From contig CM059585.1 of assembly GCA_030407085.1 (NCBI GenBank), positions 117,526,001 to 117,590,000 on the forward strand: a stretch of 64,000 nucleotides of DNA, written 5' to 3'. This stretch comes from Trichopria drosophilae (Eukaryota; Arthropoda; Insecta; Hymenoptera; Diapriidae). Position numbers and translations under genes: made by a program. The notes under the pieces were generated by a model, which was not told the DNA's origin, ran no database searches, and saw nothing but the letters and a program-made list of their open reading frames with translations. Positions 58,215-64,000 of the stretch are shown piece after piece (within the stretch, counting starts at the first letter, position 1; each line of letters begins with the position of its first letter).

Positions 58215-59522
58215 GGTAAAATTACAGAAGAACTGCCCCTCCCCAAAAATGAAATGTGCGAGATGTTTTCGATGTATTTTAGGCTGCTGATAATGAATAT
58301 CGCAATAAAATTTGGCGCTCGGACGTATTTAACCCGCTATCTCAAAAAAACCGCTAAAAAACGTGATTTTTTGTAGTTTTTTGCATTTATTTTGAAATGT
58401 ACGAGTCCGACAAAAAAATGTGTCAAACAAAAAATGTAGAGCATGCAATTCTCTACAAAAAATAGTTGATACATTTTCTTCCTAATATGAAAAGTAAGCT
58501 CGTAAATGAGCGACGAAAGTGAACATAATGGATTTTTTCAATGTACGTGCGTAATTTTCTCAATATAACTACAGCACCTCAAAAAAAATGTTATAAATCT
58601 ATTTTGACGTATTTTTGCCTCCTGATTACGAATACGATATTAAAATTTGGCGGTCGGACATATTGAAACCGCTATCTTGAAAAAACTGTCAAAAAACACG
58701 ATTTTTTCCAGTTTTTTGCATTTATTTCGAAAAATACGCAACTTACGAAAAAATGTTTCAAATAAAAAATGTAGAGAATGAAATTCTGTACAAAAAAGGT
58801 TTAATGTATTTTCTTCGAATTACCAACGATAACCTCGCAAAAAAAGGATAAACCTCAGAAAAAGTGGCATAATGGGTTCTGTTTAGCCTTGAATGCTGTC
58901 CGGAAAAATTCCCATGATCCTTACTCCGTGATATTTATTTCTACAAATGAAAACTCGCAATGCGTGCTAACTCGCATCATGTGCCTGGGGGGGCTCCACT
59001 CTCCCAGACCCCCCCATAATACTAACCTAACCTCTAACCAATCACATTTGTGCCTAAAATCCCCTAACCGACGTGGAATCTCATGTTCGTGTGTTTGGAA
59101 TCATCACATGATGCAAGTTAGCACGCATTGTGATTTTTCATGTGTAGAAATAAATATCACGGAGTAAGGATCATGGGAATTTTTCCGGACAGCATTCCAT
59201 TATGCCGCTTATTCTGAGGTTTATCCTTTTTTTGCGAGGTTATCGTTGGTAATACGAAGAAAATGCATAAAACCTTTTTTGTACAGAATTTCACTCTCTA
59301 CATTTTTTGTTGGAAACATTTTTTCATAAGTTGCGTATTTTTCGAAATAAATGCAAAAAACTGGAAAAAATCGTGTTTTTTGACAGTTTTTTCAAGATAG
59401 CGGTTTCAATATGTCCGACCGCTAAATTTTATTATCATATTCGTAATCAGGAGGCAAAAATACATTGAAAACATGTGACACATTTCATTTTTGGGGTGGG
59501 GCAGTTCTTCTGTAATTTTACC
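58215..59522. mobile_element. Palindromic element, family P2 copy 2, with one arm duplicated
   Basis: The outer ends GGTAAAATTACAGAAGAACT (58215) and its complement (59522) match. The left side carries two diverged tandem arm units (about 58215-58520 and 58590-58985), while the right side carries one (about 59105-59470). Inner arms are nearly identical (TCCGGAAAAATTCCCATGAT, ATTTATTTCTACA-ATGAAAA). The core CTACAAAAAAGGTTTAATGT is present. The loop holds GGGGGGGCTCCACTCTCCC, AGACCCCCCC and TAACCTAACCTCTAACCA, as in 32868..33816. The open frame 58889..59167 is hairpin sequence. Confidence 0.85.
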
Positions 59523-60418
59523 AAAACTAAATCGCTTTCATGCATTTTCAAGTTATTTCTGGTGGCGTAAACTGGGGTGACTATAAAAAGTACATACATA
59601 TGTCTTTACATTATATATAGTTACAATAATACAATATATATATAATTATCTTTTAGGACGAATGCCTGTCCACCATAAAATGTCTGTTAATATCGCATTC
59701 AATTATTCGAATATCAGTCATTAAAACACATTCAGGTACTTATTGTAACTGCTGTGTCAATTATTTGTACTTTTATGATTCAATTTTAGTGTTATTGTTA
59801 CCAACTAAAATTGTTAAATGGTCAGAAAATAGGATACGTATATTGGCGGTACGAGAATTTTGGAACGAAATTCCAGTCGAAACCGGTTAAGTGTTATTTT
59901 TTAGACTACAAGAATTTTATAAATGCAACGCATGAATCATCTTATTTAACTGCTCGAAATCTTGACCTAAGGATCTATATCCGACAATTAGGTTATGTTA
60001 TCCGTTATGGTCATTATATAAGTAAACCAGGTTTCGATTTCATCAAGATCACAATAAACATTTTCATGAATGCATATCTAAAAGATGTCTTTTGGATTGG
60101 ACATCTTCGTCAGGGATATTTTGCAAAAAACATCTATTATAAAGTCATGTAATAATTATTATGATTTTAAAGAAATAAAAAAATTATACTAAATTATTTT
60201 ATTCGTTTTTAAATGTTTGTATTGATACTTTTGTAAAGTAAAACAAAAATTGATTCATTTATTTCTATTGTATGATTATATATTTATGCATTTGCTAAAT
60301 CGAAAAAAAAGTATTCTTGTTAATTTTATAACAAGTTTACGTGAATCCACATTTTGATCATCAGAGAAACCGACTGGCACAATCAAATCCGCTGAGTTGG
60401 TTGTAAAATTTTCCACGT
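59523..60418. other. AT-rich sequence with one unassigned 113-codon open frame
   Basis: Plus-strand frame 59811..60152 is open for 113 codons (MLNGQKIGYVYWRYENFG...). It is Tyr/Ile/Lys-rich as expected from base composition, and I recognise no domain. It lies close to the transposon remnants at 60.4-61.5 kb, so an origin from the same element is possible. Confidence 0.3.
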
Positions 60419-60515
60419 TTGGCATTGCAAAATTATTTGTAGAATTTATTAAAGATGAATCGCATTCATTTTTAACAGCAGAAGAAACATTATTAGTGGT
60501 TTCCATTACAGACAC
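60276..60515 (-). pseudogene. Transposon protein fragment, arm copy A
   Basis: Reads METTNNVSSAVKNECDSSLI then NSTNNFAMPN on the minus strand. The mirrored plus-strand copy (60596..60877) reads MEATNHVSSAVKNESDSSLI. That frame is conserved in both arms suggests a coding origin. The protein family is not recognised. Confidence 0.45.
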
Positions 60516-60862
60516 TGAAGCTGAATGCTGCTAATATTGATACCGTTGAAGTAACAAACTGACAGAGACAGTGAAGAATAGACGAGTGAAGTCGTTTGTG
60601 TTATTGTTTTGAACACAGGCAAATCGACTGCTTACGAATTTCGATGTCGACAATCGTAAACAGTAGATTTGTCTGCATTCAAAACAATATCATAGACTAT
60701 TTCTCTCTTTTTCACTGTCTCTCCAAGTTTCTTATTTCAATGGTATCAATATTAGCTACAGGTTCAGTGCCTGACATGGAAGCAACTAATCATGTTTCTT
60801 CTGCTGTTAAAAATGAATCTGATTCATCTTTAATAGATTTTACAAATAATTTTGCAGTTCAT
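60419..60862. mobile_element. Palindrome of about 440 bp containing duplicated coding sequence
   Basis: Arms of roughly 210 bp meet near 60645. They share AACAGCAGAAGAAACAT, GCTAATATTGATACC, GAGACAGTGAA and CAAATCGACTGCTTACGA (or close variants). The layout, with inverted arms that include part of a reading frame, is like the THAP element at 36747..38032. Confidence 0.75.
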
Positions 60863-60877
60863 ACAGGGAATTCTTAA
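60776..60877 (+). pseudogene. Transposon protein fragment, arm copy B
   Basis: MEATNHVSSAVKNESDSSLI then DFTNNFAVHTGNS and a stop. This is the plus-strand mirror of the minus-strand fragment 60515..60276. The longer open frame upstream of this Met is palindrome arm sequence. Confidence 0.4.
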
Positions 60878-61084
60878 AAAGCATATTTCAAATTACAATA
60901 CTGGATTTTGACAAAGTGTCCATCTTCTGTTTTTACTATAGAAAACGAAAATTTTTTGGGATTAAGAAATTCTAAATAGTTTTAACTCCCTATCATCTAA
61001 GATTCAAATTTCATGCTTATAATTTTATGGTTAAAATTTTATTAATGAAAAACCATGAAATACGCAATTGCCACTAATTTCATA

Positions 61085-61560
61085 CATTTGCAATAAAAAC
61101 TTTGCACACCAATACGAAAACCCCTGCTATTTTAACCGGATACCTCCACGTGACACGAAGTTTTGATGTAACTGGATAAGGTGTGTGAGTTTTAGTCTTC
61201 TCTTACGATAAACAACCAATAAGATATCCATCTCGGAGCTCTCTATTACCATACTCGTAGAGACTCCTAAATAAATCTTTTTGCTTCTCAAAAGTAACAT
61301 TCTCAAAGCATTTTTCTCCGCAAGACGAATCAACATATTTTAAATGATTTTTCGTACCGATACTGATCGTCTGGAATTTCGTTGTTTTTTCGAAATTCAA
61401 CAAAATGAATTCCTTCTTTTCCTGTTTTTGCATCGAGTATTAGACAATTGACCGATACCATAAATAATTCAGGCCAAACAGAATTATATTGTTTACGAAC
61501 TGACCTAGACAGGTTATTGACATTCATATCGTATTTTTGTGGTTCATAATTAGAATGTAA
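61085..61560 (-). pseudogene. Decayed cysteine-containing transposon protein (one frameshift, one stop)
   Basis: One frame reads NNLSRSVRKQYNSVWPEL through EFRKNNEIPDD (61527..61330). After a frame shift comes YVDSSCGEKCFENVTFEKQK, then FRSLYEYGNRELRDGYLIG (to 61203). It then crosses a TAA and continues in the same frame as WRYPVKIAGVFVLVCKVFI. The order C-x3-C, an F/W-x-L/Y helix of about 30 residues, then VCK-x-F, resembles a cysteine-rich region common in insect transposon-derived proteins. I cannot name the superfamily. The gene is broken and probably belongs with the 60.4-kb fragments. Confidence 0.5.
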
Positions 61561-62077
61561 ACAAAGCTTCTGGTTTGTTTACGTTGTTTCTACAAGATCG
61601 AACCATTACAATCTATTAGCTAGTCTATTTAGAAAAAATGATAGTCACCTGAAGACTAAGATAGCATAAATGGGTCTAGTCCCCGGTTTAATTTACAACA
61701 AAGAGATTTATTTACAGATTTAATTAAAAATAAAAATTTAATTCCTTATACAATAAGTAGTTTCTTACAATATACCTATACAAGTGGTAATGTGACATTA
61801 ACTTATTAATTAAAAAAAAATGCAGAGTTAATTTGTAATAGAAAAAATAAAAATTAACAGTATAAATTATATTTAACTTATTTTTAACGAATTTATTTTA
61901 ATAATTTAACTTTATTATCTTTACCTTTATTTATAAAATTTCACGTGGCAATACAATAATATGTATTAACAAAAGAAGTAACCAAAATCTCCGTCAGAGG
62001 TGCTTAAAAACATTAAAAATGATGGCGTCTACACAGAAAAAAAAATTAGTACAGATAACTAAACGGGTAGTTGCCCA
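61561..62077. other. AT-rich sequence, nothing recognised
   Basis: No repeat match or ORF of note. ACACAGAAAAAAAAATTAGT at about 62032 resembles the ACACGGAAAAAAATT words that precede several elements in this window (27750, 28985). Confidence 0.45.
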
Positions 62078-62211
62078 GTGGGAATTAAACATTTAGTCGT
62101 TTTTAAGCTGCATGCAATTTAGTTAAATTAATAAAATCAATGTCAGATTAACTATATTTTAGTCAGTTTAACTAAATGAAGCGTAAAAATGACTAAATCT
62201 TTACTTCCCAC
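62078..62211. mobile_element. 134-bp MITE-like inverted repeat, GTGGGAATTAAACATTTAGT ends
   Basis: GTGGGAATTAAACATTTAGTC on the left pairs with GACTAAATCTTTACTTCCCAC on the right over about 30 bp. TTAACTAAA words fill the loop. Confidence 0.65.
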
Positions 62212-64000
62212 ACGTTTCGTTGTCTGAACTAAATTGTCTTTTCAATGTATAAAAAGTTACGGATTCCATGCGTCTCTTGCAAAATAATTAGTAAAATTTT
62301 TCAAATAATGACCATCACTTTATAATATTAACAGTTCTCCATTTTTTATTCAAAGTTTTACGCCGTCTTTCCCTACATTATAATATAAATTAATTATGAT
62401 TATATTATATTGGTGACAACTGGACAAGTGTGAGATAAAAGCACTTTTGGAAGACGAATGATTTAATTTCGCACAGGAGTCAGTCATCGCTAATCCGCAT
62501 TCACATCGTATACTATTTTTTCAAATACTTGTTGAAAGTTCTAGTTTTCCTCAAGAACTACGCGTTAATATTCATTTCCTGCACGCGTTCCTGATGTACG
62601 GTAATATCCATTATCGCACAGATCGTATAAACAGTATTTGAAAAATAAAAACGCATCTTGTGCCAAGCATCTTATGTCTAACAGATAAAGTAAAGGCGGT
62701 ACTGCCTCAGGATAACCTCAAACATTTACCCGAAGCTTTTAGGATTTTTGGAAAAGGTTCCAGTAGTGAAACGTGTACAGGACTCGTAAGCTGAAAAAAG
62801 GAAACAGAGTAAATCGTGATCGATCGATCCAGTCGTGTGCCTCTGCTTTCTCAGCAATTTTGCCGTGTTACATTTACGATTTATGACCCGATTTCGATTC
62901 CATTTCGCGCCGCGGTTTGTTTACTTATTGGCATTCGCAGCATGTGTACCTGGCCGAGACTGTATTCCCATTGCCCTATACAGCTATATCCATCGTTCTA
63001 AATGATCTATAGAGCTTTTCGGACGACGAGACAAATCGACGAAATGAACCTCCGGTGCTTTTAAAACAAAGACGGCTACCGGTCTCTTGTTTGTTGGCGT
63101 GTACAGCTGCGACGCGGTGTTCCGCTGACAAAGAAAACCCTGGAAACAATGTCGAATTACGCGGGAAACATATGTTCTCCCTAAACGCTAGCTAACGTGT
63201 TTATATAATTCAATAGCGGTTTTATTCGCTTTGCCTTTTTTAGGAACCTAATCCAATTACATCCGATTCTGTGAATTAAGTTCTTTGTCTTTCTTTGTTT
63301 GATCTTACAAAAGGATTGTGTTTAATTATTGCGTTTCATTACGATTTTTGAAAATTTGTAGTGATTGCACTAGTCGTAAATATATGCAATCCTCCTTTTC
63401 ATCGGCTATTGTTATTGTCATTGAATAGGGCTCACAATAGTGTAGTTGCTAATTGGATAAACTACTCTATGAATGTTGTAATTTTTCATTAAGATCGTGT
63501 TTTGGATTTGACATTGGTTTTTTGAATATCGAAAGCGGTGTTGTAATTGAAGATATTCGTACTACAAAATAAATAAAGATTTTTTATAATACGCACACTA
63601 GAACACACTAGAATTGAAGTCTGTTGTACGCATCTACAGAGGGTAATTATTAAATTTCACTCCTCTAGAATGCAAGTTTACTACCATGGAGTAAATTTTG
63701 CTCTTGGGGTATATCATGCTAGCTTCAAATTTTCCTACGTGTAGTTCTATACTCTGCGGAATAGAGTAGATGCGAATTACTCCTTGATGGACTTATTTCA
63801 GAACCATCAAGAGAGAAACTACACAACATCAACGGAACGAAGTACGGAAAAGAGACAATTTCTACACCTACGAGCTGAAAATTGACTCGAACAGTTTAGA
63901 GTCCGATACTTATCTAAACCTCTCTAAGTTATAAATTAAGATAGAAAATTGTCACCTTGAAGAAAAATTCGTAATAAATTTTCTTGATCTCCCAGCCGAA
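62212..64000. other. Unique-looking sequence, GC-richer at 62.4-63.2 kb, no gene recognised
   Basis: 62420..63200 is clearly less AT-rich and contains CpG words (CATTTCGCGCCGCGG, GCGACGCGGTGTTCCGC). It shows no repeat match, so it may be regulatory or a promoter flank of a gene beyond the window. The open frame 62816..63001 has no recognised domain. The last 800 bp hold nothing I can name. Confidence 0.4.

Noticed and set aside
58889..59167. 92-codon open frame with a Cys/His-rich look
   Set aside because: It runs through the inner arms and loop of the 58215..59522 palindrome; Cys and His come from the repeat sequence.

Overview
This window is AT-rich nuclear DNA from an arthropod, most likely an insect. 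The evidence is a spliced eukaryotic gene with GT-AG introns, a short interstitial (TTAGG)5 tract (the arthropod telomere motif) and dense small DNA transposons. I cannot name the species. No bacterial, organellar or viral gene was recognised.

Only one gene is certain: a five-exon UBE2G1-type ubiquitin-conjugating enzyme (E2) on the minus strand. It starts at 35189, stops at 16834, and its exons join in frame into 168 codons. Its first intron is 11.4 kb, and its last intron (3.5 kb) is almost filled by a tandem array of 14 long units. A CpG-rich block (about 34.36-35.6 kb) surrounds the first exon and is probably the promoter. A second, weaker candidate gene start lies on the plus strand: a CpG-rich block at 43.58-43.88 kb ending in ATG-GCA-G plus a donor site, with a 37-nt in-frame exon candidate at 52.9 kb.

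Almost everything else is repeat. From 0 to 8 kb there are direct and inverted repeats, including a 987-bp tandem duplication and a 163-bp tandem block. From 8 to 16.8 kb there are small inverted-repeat elements plus long tracts rich in short GTAAA/TTTAC words. From 17.05 to 20.2 kb lies the higher-order array. From 25 to 34 kb, inside the first intron of the E2 gene, is a nest of at least seven long palindromic (foldback) elements. From 36.7 to 38 kb is a decayed THAP-domain transposon with long inverted ends. From 38.4 to 43.1 kb there are short MITEs and a tRNA-like sequence. From 44.3 to 48 kb is a 3.6-kb segment bounded by 250-bp inverted repeats. From 48 to 49 kb are a strict 32-bp tandem repeat and a pyrimidine-rich tract. 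From 52 to 62 kb there are further palindromes and a decayed transposon protein gene.

Three element groups recur. One is MITEs with TIR CAGTAG-C-...-TTATTCTAAT and TA target duplications (four copies). The second is palindromic elements flanked by TTAA and starting CCC, which fits piggyBac-type elements. The third is palindromes carrying a shared core, TCTACAAAAAAGGTT followed by an ATGCATTTT-like end (four copies). A paralogous empty site proves the borders of one MITE, and several nested insertions give relative ages.
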